A stretch of DNA of 64,000 nt from Enterobacter kobei (GTDB lineage Bacteria > Pseudomonadota > Gammaproteobacteria > Enterobacterales > Enterobacteriaceae): contig NZ_AP024590.1 of the NCBI RefSeq assembly GCF_018323985.1, forward strand, positions 2,108,001-2,172,000, written 5' to 3'. The position numbers and the translations under genes were made by a program. Of this stretch, positions 1 to 9,142 are shown in pieces. The notes under the pieces were generated by a model. The model searched no databases, had not been told where the DNA came from, and saw nothing but the letters and a program-made list of their open reading frames with translations. Positions within the stretch are counted from its first letter, which is position 1; every line of letters starts with the position of its first letter.

Positions 1-1410
1 CGCGTCGTGCTCTCGGTCATCGATCCGATTAACCACAGCCGCACACTGCGTGTACGTTTGATGGAGGCGATGATTAACGCTTCTTTGGGCGATACCCAGA
101 AAGCCCAGACGTCGCTGACCAGCGCCAATGAAACAATGCAAAAAGCGACCGCCGCCTTTGAAAACTATCAGGCAGCCCCACACGTGGCTGGCGAAGAAGC
201 ACTGGCCGCGCCATATCGTCAGGCCTGGCAGGCGTATGTTGATGAGGGTCTGCGCCCGTTAATGGATGCCGCAAGCCGCAACGATACTGCGCGTTTTAAT
301 CAGCTTGTCAGCACATCCATCCCGCAGCTCGACCGCCAGTTTGAAATTACGCTGGATAATTTGCTCGCCTTCCGCGAAAAATATGCCCAGCGTCTGAACA
401 ACGATGCGCAAAACCGGTTTATGAACAGTATGCTGACCATTGGTATTTTTGCGCTGCTGTTTACGTTCATTATTGCCACGATCTACATCCTGCTGCGCCG
501 CCGCGTGCTGTCGCCGCTCGATCAGGCGCGTCTGCACTGCCAGAAAATGGCGGCGGGCGAGCTGCATATCCCGGTGGTGTCCCATGCCCAGGATGAAATT
601 GGTGACATGCTCTCCTCACTCGATCAGATGCGTCTTTCGCTGGTGGAGATCATCGCTCAGGTGCGTAACTCCAGTCAGAGCGTGGCGCATGCGGCTGAAG
701 AGATTGCCGCGGGTAACACCGATCTGTCGGCGCGTACTGAAGAACAGGCTGCATCGCTGGGGCAAACCGCGGCCAGCATGGAACAGCTCACATCGACCGT
801 GAAGCACACTTCAGAAAACACCCTCCAGGCCAACTCGCTCGCCAGCACTATGCGCAGCGCGGCGCAGGAAGGGAATGCCATTGTCGAAGAGGCGGTGGTA
901 TCGATGAAGGAAATCGAATCCAGTTCCGGCAAAATCGACACCATTATTGGCATTATTGAAGACATCGCCTTCCAGACCAATATTCTGGCCCTTAACGCAG
1001 CGGTGGAAGCAGCCCGTGCAGGCGAGCAGGGCCGTGGCTTTGCGGTCGTGGCAAGCGAAGTGCGGAACCTGGCACAACGCTCGTCCGTGGCAGCGAAAGA
1101 GATCAAAGAGCTTATCGAACAATCTGGTAAACAGGTACAGATGGGCAGTGAACGCGTCACCAGCGCGGGCGCCAGTATGCAGCGCATCATTACGTCGGTC
1201 AGACAGGTATCTGAGCTGATGTCTGAAATTGCGCTTTCTACCGGCGAGCAGAGCCGTGGCATTGAGCAGATCAATCAGGCGGTGGCGCAGATGGATACGG
1301 TTACGCAGCAAAACGCCGCGCTGGTAGAAGAGGCCTCTGCGGCAGCGCAGTCCCTGCAGGAGCAGTCAAAGGTCCTGGAAGAAACCGTGGCCGTATTCAA
1401 GCTGCGTTAA
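1..1410 (+). CDS. methyl-accepting chemotaxis protein, 5'-truncated by window edge
   Basis: Transmembrane chemoreceptor that signals to CheA/CheW. The frame is open from base 1, so the first membrane segment and start lie outside the window. Visible in order: the rest of a mostly helical periplasmic domain (Tar/Tsr-type four-helix bundle in appearance), a membrane segment at about bases 421–500 followed by an RRR motif, a HAMP linker, and a long methyl-accepting coiled coil. The hairpin tip around bases 955–1085 contains the invariant EAARAGEQGRGFAVVA block. The C-terminus (…AVFKLR) lacks the NWETF-type pentapeptide that tethers CheR/CheB, so adaptation probably depends on other receptors. 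The ligand cannot be inferred. A strong terminator follows directly. Confidence 0.95.
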   Translation, partial: RVVLSVIDPINHSRTLRVRLMEAMINASLGDTQKAQTSLTSANETMQKATAAFENYQAAPHVAGEEALAAPYRQAWQAYVDEGLRPLMDAASRNDTARFNQLVSTSIPQLDRQFEITLDNLLAFREKYAQRLNNDAQNRFMNSMLTIGIFALLFTFIIATIYILLRRRVLSPLDQARLHCQKMAAGELHIPVVSHAQDEIGDMLSSLDQMRLSLVEIIAQVRNSSQSVAHAAEEIAAGNTDLSARTEEQAASLGQTAASMEQLTSTVKHTSENTLQANSLASTMRSAAQEGNAIVEEAVVSMKEIESSSGKIDTIIGIIEDIAFQTNILALNAAVEAARAGEQGRGFAVVASEVRNLAQRSSVAAKEIKELIEQSGKQVQMGSERVTSAGASMQRIITSVRQVSELMSEIALSTGEQSRGIEQINQAVAQMDTVTQQNAALVEEASAAAQSLQEQSKVLEETVAVFKLR

Positions 1411-1425
1411 TACGCTAAAAAAAAC

Positions 1426-1454
1426 AAATCCACGCTGCGGCGTGGATTTTTTTT
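1426..1454 (+). terminator. Rho-independent terminator after the chemoreceptor gene
   Basis: A 10-bp perfect stem, AAATCCACGC / GCGTGGATTT with a TGCG loop, is followed by a run of T. The same stem sequence recurs in the terminator of ychF at 4886–4911. Confidence 0.9.
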
Positions 1455-1592
1455 GCCTGAATGTTGCCGGAGGAGAGCGCAGGCAGAAATCACGTTTGTT
1501 TAAGTAAAAAAATACTGGATAAATACACAGCTATTGTTTATTATTTCCTCAGTTTGATGATTGTTGTGTCAATGATGTGAGTGGTGAACCCT

Positions 1593-2339
1593 ATGATGAT
1601 TTCTGTAAATACTCTCCATGCGCAGAATCGGGCCGTGACAATGAGTAGCCGCGAGCTCGCTAAGCTGATGGGCGTTGCCCACACTGAAGTGAAGCGCATG
1701 GTCAAAAGTCTGGAAACCGCGCAGCGCCTCTCATCGCCTGTCACGGGCAACCAGTACGAATACGACGGTGAGATGCGGGAAGAGTTTTTGTTGAATAAGC
1801 GGGACTCGCTACTGACGGTGGCACGTATTTCGCCAGCCTATACCGCAGAGATGCTGGACCGCTGGCAGGAGCGCGAAAAAGACATTAGCCTGCCGGATTT
1901 CACCAACCCGGCTGCGGCGGCGCGCGCCTGGGCTGAGCAGTATGAGCGCTGTCAGCGCGCGGAAGAGCAACTTGAGCTTTTCGCCCCAAAGGCCGCTTTC
2001 TTTGACGAATTTATTCAGGTCAGCGAATCGCTGGGCTTCCGTCAGCTGTGCAAAATGCTGAAGGCGAAAGAAGTGGAATTCCGTAAGTTCCTGCTGGAGC
2101 GCAATATCATGATCCGCAACAACGGCACCATGACGCCCGCGTTGCATCATATTCAGGCAGGCTATTTTACCGTACACGGCGGCACCGGCGAGAACCGGCA
2201 TACCTGGTCTCAGGCGCGCTTTACGCAAAAAGGGGTGAAATGGGTCGCTGATTTATGGGCCAAACACCTGGCTGCGCGTCCGATTGAAACCCGGCCGCCT
2301 GAGCGTAAAGAACTGGCACAGGGACCGGGCTGGTTTTAA
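1593..2339 (+). CDS. orphan phage antirepressor-like protein (KilAC/ANT domain)
   Basis: About 248 residues. The N-terminal part (SSRELAKLMGV…EVKRMVKSLE) resembles the Rha-type winged-helix segment of phage regulators. After a coiled-coil-like stretch rich in Glu/Arg, the C-terminal third (FDEFIQVSESLGFRQLCKML … FLLERNIMI … FTQKGVKWVADLW) matches the KilAC antirepressor domain of P1/P22-like phages. Related domains bind DNA or phage repressors. No integrase, repressor or structural phage gene lies nearby, so it is an isolated gene that may have been domesticated. ATG 1593 is preferred because GTG codons at 1581/1584 have no better ribosome binding site. Function in the cell is unknown. Confidence 0.8.
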   Translation: MMISVNTLHAQNRAVTMSSRELAKLMGVAHTEVKRMVKSLETAQRLSSPVTGNQYEYDGEMREEFLLNKRDSLLTVARISPAYTAEMLDRWQEREKDISLPDFTNPAAAARAWAEQYERCQRAEEQLELFAPKAAFFDEFIQVSESLGFRQLCKMLKAKEVEFRKFLLERNIMIRNNGTMTPALHHIQAGYFTVHGGTGENRHTWSQARFTQKGVKWVADLWAKHLAARPIETRPPERKELAQGPGWF

Positions 2340-2350
2340 TCACGCCATAA

Positions 2351-2387
2351 AACGGCTGCCTCAGTTATCTGGCGCAGCCGTTGTTTT
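2351..2387 (+). terminator. hairpin between convergent antirepressor and phosphoketolase genes
   Basis: AACGGCTGC (2351–2359) pairs with GCAGCCGTT (2374–2382) and is followed by GTTTT. It overlaps the 3' end of the convergent phosphoketolase gene, whose stop codon is at 2386–2388. Confidence 0.7.
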
Positions 2388-4779
2388 ATTCAGGAATATT
2401 GGCATTATCCTGCTGTGACGGCCATTTCCATCCCTGTACTTCCGGCAGGTCTTCGCCGTATTCCCGCACATAACGATGATGGTCAGCGATTTTCTCTGCC
2501 AGTGCATCAAGGATCGCATCGGCTTTACCCGCCAGCGAAGGGATATTCACAATAGCGTCCTGCGCCAGATGGAAACGGTCCAGCTCGTTTAACACGGTCA
2601 TGTCAAACGGCGTGGTGGTGGTGCCTTCCTCAATAAATCCGTGCACATGGAAATGCTGGTGGTTATTACGTTTATACGTCAGGCGATGGATCAGACCCGG
2701 ATAGCCGTGGAACGCAAAGATCACCGGCGTATCAGAAGGGAAGAGCGTCTCAAAAACATCGTCATCAATGCCGTGCGGATGCTGATCCTGCGTTTGCAAT
2801 GCCATCAAATCCACCACGTTAACCACCTGAATGCGTAACGCGGGCAGATAGCAGCGCAGCAGATCGACCGCTGCCAGCGCTTCCATGGTGGGTACATCCC
2901 CCGCGCAGGCGATAACCACATCCGGCTTCTCACCTTCCTCTAGAGTTCCGGCCCAGTGCCAGATCCCCATGCCCGCCGCACAGTGTTTCTCCGCCTCATC
3001 CAGCGTTAACCACTGGGGCGCAGGCTGTTTACCGGCAACGATCACATTGATACGATCCCAGGTTTTCAGGCAGTGATCGGCAACGCATAGCAAAGTGTTC
3101 GCGTCCGGTGGCAGATAGATGCGGACGATGTCGGCTTTTTTATTCGCCACATGATCGATAAAGCCCGGATCCTGATGGCTGTAGCCGTTGTGATCCTGAC
3201 GCCAGACGTGTGATGACAGCAAATAGTTAAGGGAAGATACGGGCTTACGCCACGGTAGCGTGCGCGTCACTTTCAGCCATTTCGCATGCTGATTGAACAT
3301 GGAATCGATAATATGAATAAAAGCTTCATAGCAGTTAAACAGCCCGTGACGGCCCGTGAGCAGATAACCTTCCAGCCAGCCCTGGCACTGATGCTCGCTG
3401 AGGATCTCCATCACTCGACCATCGGCAGCCAGCTGTTCATCATAGGATTTTTTTGGTAACAGCCAGGTACGACTGGTCACATCAAACACTTTTCCCAGCC
3501 GGTTCGATTCGGTTTCATCCGGCCCGAACAGCCGAAAATTATCCGGGTTTTGCTGGAAAATTCCTGCCAGATACGCGCCCAGTGCCGCAGTGGTGCCAGT
3601 TTGCGTTTCACCCGGTGAGCTGATGTCAACCGCGTATTCGCGCAGTGATGGAGTGTTCAGTTCGCGGCGCAACAGGCCACCGTTCGCCCAGGGCGATGCA
3701 CCCATACGTTTCTCACCGGCCGGGGCGAGGGCGCGCAACTCCTCTTTCAGTTGCCCATGCTGGTCAAAGAGATCGTCCGGCTGGTAGCTGCGCATCCAGC
3801 GTTCCAGGATCTGCCGATGCTCGTCATTCTCACGACACGCGGAAACCGGCACCTGATGTGCGCGCCAGAAATCTTCAACCTTTTTGTCATCCACCGTCTG
3901 CGGACCTGTCCAGCCTTTCGGGCTACGCAGAATAATCATCGGCCAGCGGGGAAGCGTCGAAGAGGGCGTGCCGCTCCGTGCCTGTTCCTGATAGTCGCGG
4001 ATTTTGTTGAGCGCATTATCAAGGGTTTCCGCCATCTGACGGTGCATGATCTCCGGCTCATGTCCGCTCACCAGCAGCGGTTCATAGCCGTAGCCGCGGA
4101 ACAGATCCTGCAAATCCTCATCGCTGGCACGACCGAGGATGGTCGGGTTAGCAATTTTATAACCATTGAGGTGCAGGATCGGCAGCACCGCGCCATCCCG
4201 CGCCGCGTTAATAAATTTATTGCCGAACCAGCTTGACGCCAGCGGGCCGGTTTCCGCTTCGCCGTCGCCTATTACGCAGGCGGCAATGAGCGATGGATTG
4301 TCAAAGACTGCCCCAAAGGCATGCGAAAGGGAGTAGCCCAGCTCGCCCCCCTCGTTGATCGATCCAGGGGTTTCTGGCGCGGCGTGGCTCGGAATACCAC
4401 CGGGAAACGAGAACTGTTTGAACAGCTTTTGCATTCCTTCGCTATTCTGACTGACCTCCGGATAGATTTCGCTGTAGCTGCCTTCCAGCCAGGTATTCGC
4501 GACCATGCCCGGCCCGCCATGTCCGGGACCGCAAATGTAGATCATATTGAGATCGCGCAGGCGTATTGCCCGGTTAAGGTGAGCATAAATAAAATTCAGC
4601 CCTGGCGTAGTGCCCCAGTGTCCCAGCAGACGGGGTTTGATGTGCTCCGGCTTGAGCGGCTCGCGCAGCAGGGGGTTGGCCATCAGATAGATTTGCCCGA
4701 CAGAGAGATAATTGGCGGCGCGCCAGTAGCGATCGATAAGGGTAATATCGTGGTCAGAAAGTGTGGTTGTCTGTGTCAT
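2386..4779 (-). CDS. xfp: phosphoketolase (xylulose-5-P / fructose-6-P)
   Basis: Thiamine-diphosphate enzyme that cleaves xylulose 5-phosphate (and often fructose 6-phosphate) with phosphate to acetyl phosphate plus glyceraldehyde 3-phosphate (or erythrose 4-phosphate). The 797-residue length is typical. Family blocks visible: GHWGTTPGLNF near residue 54, CGPGHGGPGM near 83, EGGELGYSLSHAFGAVFDNP near 143, the ThDP/Mg motif GDGEAETGP near 172, and RHGLFNCYEAF in the second half. It stands alone, convergent with the antirepressor gene and upstream of the ychF terminator. E. coli K-12 has no such gene here, so it belongs to an accessory segment. Substrate preference cannot be read from sequence. 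Confidence 0.95.
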   Translation of the reverse strand: MTQTTTLSDHDITLIDRYWRAANYLSVGQIYLMANPLLREPLKPEHIKPRLLGHWGTTPGLNFIYAHLNRAIRLRDLNMIYICGPGHGGPGMVANTWLEGSYSEIYPEVSQNSEGMQKLFKQFSFPGGIPSHAAPETPGSINEGGELGYSLSHAFGAVFDNPSLIAACVIGDGEAETGPLASSWFGNKFINAARDGAVLPILHLNGYKIANPTILGRASDEDLQDLFRGYGYEPLLVSGHEPEIMHRQMAETLDNALNKIRDYQEQARSGTPSSTLPRWPMIILRSPKGWTGPQTVDDKKVEDFWRAHQVPVSACRENDEHRQILERWMRSYQPDDLFDQHGQLKEELRALAPAGEKRMGASPWANGGLLRRELNTPSLREYAVDISSPGETQTGTTAALGAYLAGIFQQNPDNFRLFGPDETESNRLGKVFDVTSRTWLLPKKSYDEQLAADGRVMEILSEHQCQGWLEGYLLTGRHGLFNCYEAFIHIIDSMFNQHAKWLKVTRTLPWRKPVSSLNYLLSSHVWRQDHNGYSHQDPGFIDHVANKKADIVRIYLPPDANTLLCVADHCLKTWDRINVIVAGKQPAPQWLTLDEAEKHCAAGMGIWHWAGTLEEGEKPDVVIACAGDVPTMEALAAVDLLRCYLPALRIQVVNVVDLMALQTQDQHPHGIDDDVFETLFPSDTPVIFAFHGYPGLIHRLTYKRNNHQHFHVHGFIEEGTTTTPFDMTVLNELDRFHLAQDAIVNIPSLAGKADAILDALAEKIADHHRYVREYGEDLPEVQGWKWPSQQDNANIPE

Positions 4780-4885
4780 GCGTTCCCCGGATGGTGAGCG
4801 GTGCCGTTAAAACGGCAGATACTACAAGCCTGGCATAGATCAGGCCTGGGGGGAGGCGGGTGCGGCAGAGGATAGTCTGAAAAGA

Positions 4886-4911
4886 AAAATCCACGCCGGG
4901 GCGTGGATTTT
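4886..4911 (-). terminator. ychF terminator
   Basis: AAAATCCACGCC (4886–4897) pairs with GGCGTGGATTTT (4900–4911). On the minus strand the stem runs into a T-rich tract, just downstream of the ychF stop codon. The stem core is identical to that of the terminator at 1426–1449. Confidence 0.85.
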
Positions 4912-4931
4912 AACGGGTGGCAGGACGGTTG

Positions 4932-6023
4932 TCAGACGTTGAACAGGAAGTTCATCACATCGCCATCTTTAACGATGTAGTCTTTGCCTTCAGCACGCAT
5001 CTTACCGGCTTCTTTCGCGCCCTGTTCACCTTTGTAGGCGATAAAGTCTTCAAACGCGATAGTCTGGGCGCGGATGAAGCCTTTTTCAAAATCGGTATGG
5101 ATTTTACCGGCAGCCTGCGGGGCGGTTGCGCCAACCGGGATGGTCCATGCACGGACTTCTTTCACGCCTGCGGTGAAATAGGTTTGCAGATTGAGCAGCT
5201 CGTAACCGGCGCGGATCACGCGGTTCAGGCCCGGCTCTTCCAGACCCATTTCCGCCATAAACTCAGCGCGGTCCGCATCGTCCAGCTCAGCGATGTCAGC
5301 TTCAACCGCGGCACAAACGGCAACGACCACGGAACCTTCTTTAGCGGCAATTTCGCGCACTTTATCGAGGTACAGGTTATTTTCAAAACCGTCTTCGTTA
5401 ACGTTGGCGATGTACATCGTCGGTTTCAGGGTCAGGAAGCTCAGGTAGCGGATCGCCGCTTTGTCTTCTTCCGTGAGGTTCAGGGAACGCAGCATGCCCG
5501 CTTCGGCCAGATGGGGCAGACATTTTTCCAGCGCAGCCTGTTCAGCTTTCGCGTCTTTATCGCCACCTTTGGCTTTTTTCTGTACGCGGTGCAGGGCACG
5601 TTCGCAGGTGTCCAGATCGGACAACGCCAGTTCGGTGTTAATAACGTCAATGTCGTCAGCCGGATCGACTTTATTATTCACGTGGATAATGTTGTCGTTT
5701 TCAAAACAGCGCACCACGTGACCAATAGCTTCGGTTTCACGGATGTTGGTCAGGAACTGGTTACCCAGGCCTTCACCTTTGGATGCGCCTTTAACCAGAC
5801 CTGCGATATCCACGAATTCCATGGTGGTCGGCAGAATACGCTGCGGTTTAACGATTTCAGCCAGCTGATCCAGACGCGGGTCAGGCATCGGCACGACGCC
5901 GGTATTCGGCTCAATGGTACAGAACGGGAAGTTCGCCGCTTCGATGCCCGCTTTGGTGAGCGCATTGAACAGGGTAGATTTACCGACGTTCGGCAAGCCG
6001 ACGATACCGCATTTGAATCCCAT
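4932..6023 (-). CDS. ychF: redox-responsive ribosome-associated ATPase YchF (OLA1 family)
   Basis: 363 residues, the usual length. The Obg-like P-loop GLPNVGKST is at residues 9–17, followed by switch motifs (DIAGLVKGASKGEGLG). The usual NKxD specificity motif is replaced by NVNE (in TMYIANVNEDG), the hallmark of OLA1/YchF preference for ATP over GTP. A TGS domain occupies the C-terminus (YFTAGVKEVRAWTIP). The protein binds ribosomes and is a negative regulator of catalase and the oxidative response in E. coli. It lies downstream of pth on the same strand, as in E. coli. Confidence 0.98.
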   Translation of the reverse strand: MGFKCGIVGLPNVGKSTLFNALTKAGIEAANFPFCTIEPNTGVVPMPDPRLDQLAEIVKPQRILPTTMEFVDIAGLVKGASKGEGLGNQFLTNIRETEAIGHVVRCFENDNIIHVNNKVDPADDIDVINTELALSDLDTCERALHRVQKKAKGGDKDAKAEQAALEKCLPHLAEAGMLRSLNLTEEDKAAIRYLSFLTLKPTMYIANVNEDGFENNLYLDKVREIAAKEGSVVVAVCAAVEADIAELDDADRAEFMAEMGLEEPGLNRVIRAGYELLNLQTYFTAGVKEVRAWTIPVGATAPQAAGKIHTDFEKGFIRAQTIAFEDFIAYKGEQGAKEAGKMRAEGKDYIVKDGDVMNFLFNV

Positions 6024-6149
6024 GGTTTAAATCACCTTAATGTCTTGATATTCAACCCGTTAGAGATAACAGATTGTAGAAAAGTTAATAACTTTGCCTA
6101 TTATACACGTAACCGCCTTCGCGCGCGGCAAAAAAGCCGTGCAGGGCGC

Positions 6150-6734
6150 TTACTGCGCCTTAAAGGCGTGCAGCCGGTTGGTGGCTTTGGTTAAGCCATC
6201 CGACAACCAGATTTCGGTGCACCGCGCCGCTTCGTCTACCGCGTCGTCTATCAGCTTCTGTTCCGAAACCGGCGGTTTACCGAGCACGAAGCCGACAACT
6301 TTGTTTTTATCGCCGGGATGGCCGATTCCCACGCGTAAGCGGTGAAAATTCGGGTTATTACCCAGTTTGCTGATGATGTCTTTCAGGCCGTTATGCCCGC
6401 CATGACCACCACCGAGTTTGAATTTAGCCACACCCGGCGGCAGATCCAGCTCATCATGCGCCACCAGGATCTCATCCGGATTGATGCGGTAAAACGTCGC
6501 CATTGCTGCCACGGCTTTGCCGCTCAGGTTCATAAACGTGGTGGGCACCAGCAGACGGACATCCGCACCGGCAACGTTTATACGCGAGGTGAAACCGAAG
6601 AATTTCGGCTCGTCACGCAGGGGCGCACGAAAGCGCTCAGCCAGTAAATCAACATACCATGCACCCGCATTATGACGGGTGGCAGCGTACTCTGCGCCTG
6701 GATTAGCCAGGCCGACAATGAGTTTAATCGTCAC
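6150..6734 (-). CDS. pth: peptidyl-tRNA hydrolase
   Basis: Cytoplasmic esterase that recycles peptidyl-tRNA dropped off by ribosomes. At 194 residues it is the same size as E. coli Pth. Catalytic His21 lies in the motif TRHNAG. The second signature (GGGHGGHNGLKDI) and the Asp of AHDELD are intact. It is co-oriented with ychF 126 bp downstream, and the conserved pth-ychF pair suggests a shared transcript. Confidence 0.98.
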   Translation of the reverse strand: MTIKLIVGLANPGAEYAATRHNAGAWYVDLLAERFRAPLRDEPKFFGFTSRINVAGADVRLLVPTTFMNLSGKAVAAMATFYRINPDEILVAHDELDLPPGVAKFKLGGGHGGHNGLKDIISKLGNNPNFHRLRVGIGHPGDKNKVVGFVLGKPPVSEQKLIDDAVDEAARCTEIWLSDGLTKATNRLHAFKAQ

Positions 6735-6909
6735 GTCTTCGTTCCTGAAGGGATCACATTCTGGCGCGTAGTTTACGTTGTGCAGGGCCTGTTGACAAAG
6801 ATCCGCTCAGCACATGAGAAAATCCCAATAATTCAACTAATGAACTATTAGAAAATCATGCAGTTCAGAGGTTTATATGTAAAGTTGTGTTTGTCTGATG
6901 TTAATAACT

Positions 6910-6951
6910 GTGATCGTCGCCGCAACCGTTTTGTGGGGTGTTGCCTATACT
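6910..6951 (+). promoter_or_regulatory. candidate CRP site and -10 of ychH
   Basis: TGTGAT at 6910–6915 with a weak right half (CGCA), centred about 40 bp before the start expected from a TATACT -10 at 6946–6951. That is a class II CRP geometry. The right half-site is degenerate, so this is tentative. Confidence 0.4.
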
Positions 6952-7007
6952 TTACACACAAGGAGCAGGGGCTTTTCCCTTGCAGCCCGGCATCCCGGAG
7001 GTGACAG

Positions 7008-7286
7008 ATGAAACGCAAAAATGCGTCGTTGCTCGGTAACGTATTAATGGTCTTAGGTCTGGTGGTAATGGTGGTAGGCGTGAGCTATTCCATTCTGAAC
7101 CAGCTTCCGCAACTTAACCTGCCGCAATACTTCGCCCACGGTGCCATTTTAAGTATTTTTGTTGGCGCTATTTTGTGGCTGGCGGGGGCACGTGTCGGCG
7201 GCCATGAGCAGGTATGCGATAAGTACTGGTGGGTGCGTCACTACGATAAACGCTGCCGCCGCGACCAGAACCATCGCCACAGCTAA
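7008..7286 (+). CDS. ychH: stress-response inner-membrane protein YchH
   Basis: 92-residue DUF2583 protein with two membrane helices (about residues 9–30 and 45–65) and a short basic, Trp/Tyr-rich tail (YWWVRHYDKRCRR). A good ribosome binding site (GGAGG) lies 6–10 bases upstream. In E. coli YchH is induced by envelope and oxidative stress and affects biofilm formation; its molecular role is not known. It is divergent from pth, as in E. coli. Confidence 0.93.
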   Translation: MKRKNASLLGNVLMVLGLVVMVVGVSYSILNQLPQLNLPQYFAHGAILSIFVGAILWLAGARVGGHEQVCDKYWWVRHYDKRCRRDQNHRHS

Positions 7287-7338
7287 TCTCGTTGAGTAAT
7301 TCTTTGGCCCGGCGAGCTTACGCCGCCGGGCATTACTC

Positions 7339-9018
7339 TTACACGTCAGTCAGCGCTGCGTTTTTATCCGGATAGAATGACAGTCGCCCTTCAATCGGTT
7401 TAATACCGGCGCGTGCCATAGTGCGCAGCGGCTGGAACTCCAGGTTACTCACCCGCAGTTCGCAGCCTTCAGGCAGACGTTCCACAAAACGTTTGAAGGC
7501 ATCCAGCCCGCCCGCGTCCAGCACCGGCACCGCATCACATTTCAGTACTACAATACGTTTGCCTGTGCAGCGCGTCGCCAGATCGGTAAATAAGCTGTCT
7601 GCCGCGGCAAAGAACAACGGGCCGATCACCCGCAGCACCAGCACATCTTCAGGCACCTCCACGTTGACCGGCGCAAGACGCGTCATGCGCGCTATGCGAC
7701 GCATAAACAGCAGTGAAGCCAGCACAATACCGACGCTGATGGCGATCACCATATCGAACAGTACGGTCAATGACATGCAGATCAACAGGACGATGATGTC
7801 GTCTTTCGGACCGGTGCGCAGGAGGTTTACTACTTTATGCGCTTCGCTCATGTTCCACGCCACCATTAACAACAGGGCGGCCATGGCCGACAACGGCAGC
7901 CAGGAGAGCAGCGGCGCTAAGATCAGCAGAGCGAGGATCACCAGCAATGCATGGATCACCGACGACACGGGGGACGTTGCCCCGGCGCGTACGTTGGCCG
8001 CTGAGCGGGCGATAGCGGCAGTGGCGGTAATGCCGCCGAAGAAAGGCGCCACCAGGTTACCCAGCCCCTGACCAATTAGTTCGCCGTTAGCTTTGTGGCG
8101 CGTACCCGTCATGCCATCGAGCACCACCGCGCACAGCAGCGATTCGATGGCACCGAGCATCGCCATGGAAAAGGCGGCCGGTAACAGCGCCTGAAGTGAG
8201 GCCCAGCTCAGGGTAAAGTCAGAACCCGGCATATTCCACGGTAGCACCAGCTGTGGCAGCAGTTGCGGTATGCCGTTGCCCTGTGTGCCATCTGCCAGTA
8301 CATAATGGAACTGCGAACCGATGGTTGCCACGTGGCCGCCGACAAGATTAACCACCATCATCACCGCGCAACCGGCCAGCAGCGCTGGCAAATGGCCTGG
8401 CAGACGGATCCCCAGCCGCGGCCAGAAAATCAGTACGCCGAGCGTCACCACGCCAATAGCGGCATCGCCAGGGTTAAGAGTCGGCAGAGCCGTCGCCAGC
8501 GCGCCTACTTTTTGCAGATAGTGTTCAGGCACCTGTGTGAGATGCAAACCGAGAAAATCTTTGATCTGCATGGTGCCGATGGTGATGCCGATCCCGGAGG
8601 TAAAGCCAAGCGTGACCGACAGCGGAATGTATTCAATAAGACGGCCAAACCGGGCGAGGCCAAAAAGGATCAGGAACACGCCGGACATCAGGGTGGCGAC
8701 CAGCAGCCCCGCCAGCCCGAACTGCTGTGATACCGGGTAGAGGATCACCACAAAAGCGGCAGTAGGACCGGAAACACTGAAGCGCGAGCCCCCGGTGAGC
8801 GCAATAACAATGCCGGCCACCGCCGAGGTGTACAGGCCATACTGCGGGGCCACGCCGCTGCCGATCGCCAGCGCCATTGCCAGCGGGATAGCAATGATGC
8901 CAACGGTGATCCCGGCAATCAAATCGCGGGTGAAGCGCGACAGAGAGTATTTTTCTTTCCAGCAGGCGTCGATAAGGGCGCGAAAAGGAAGAGCATCAAA
9001 AGACGTCAATTTTTTCAC
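7339..9018 (-). CDS. dauA: C4-dicarboxylate transporter DauA (SLC26/SulP)
   Basis: 559 residues, same length and near-identical blocks as E. coli DauA (formerly YchM). An N-terminal SulP transport core with about 14 membrane spans includes the motif GLYTSAVAGIVIALTGGSRF, followed by a cytoplasmic STAS domain from about residue 440 (LRVIGPLFFAAADSLF … KCDAVPVLDAGGLDAF). In E. coli it takes up succinate, aspartate and fumarate aerobically at acidic pH and influences DcuB signalling. It is a monocistronic gene between ychH and prs. Confidence 0.97.
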   Translation of the reverse strand: MKKLTSFDALPFRALIDACWKEKYSLSRFTRDLIAGITVGIIAIPLAMALAIGSGVAPQYGLYTSAVAGIVIALTGGSRFSVSGPTAAFVVILYPVSQQFGLAGLLVATLMSGVFLILFGLARFGRLIEYIPLSVTLGFTSGIGITIGTMQIKDFLGLHLTQVPEHYLQKVGALATALPTLNPGDAAIGVVTLGVLIFWPRLGIRLPGHLPALLAGCAVMMVVNLVGGHVATIGSQFHYVLADGTQGNGIPQLLPQLVLPWNMPGSDFTLSWASLQALLPAAFSMAMLGAIESLLCAVVLDGMTGTRHKANGELIGQGLGNLVAPFFGGITATAAIARSAANVRAGATSPVSSVIHALLVILALLILAPLLSWLPLSAMAALLLMVAWNMSEAHKVVNLLRTGPKDDIIVLLICMSLTVLFDMVIAISVGIVLASLLFMRRIARMTRLAPVNVEVPEDVLVLRVIGPLFFAAADSLFTDLATRCTGKRIVVLKCDAVPVLDAGGLDAFKRFVERLPEGCELRVSNLEFQPLRTMARAGIKPIEGRLSFYPDKNAALTDV

Positions 9019-9103
9019 TTTGTTGTTTCATCGGTGAGCAAACCATCTGTCTGGTATATATCAGATGTGGAATGCATAAATCATACAAATGGAATTCACA
9101 AAC

Positions 9104-9129
9104 AAAAAAACCCGCCGCGGCGGGTTTTT
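9104..9129 (-). terminator. prs terminator
   Basis: CCCGCC/GGCGGG stem flanked by seven A on the left and five T on the right. It works as a terminator for prs on the minus strand and could act in both directions. Confidence 0.85.
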
Positions 9130-9142
9130 ATGCTGCGCCCGA

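Noticed and set aside
4917..6194. 425-codon open frame on the plus strand across ychF
   Set aside because: It is the antisense of the conserved ychF gene, with low-complexity Phe/Gly/Arg composition and no ribosome site.
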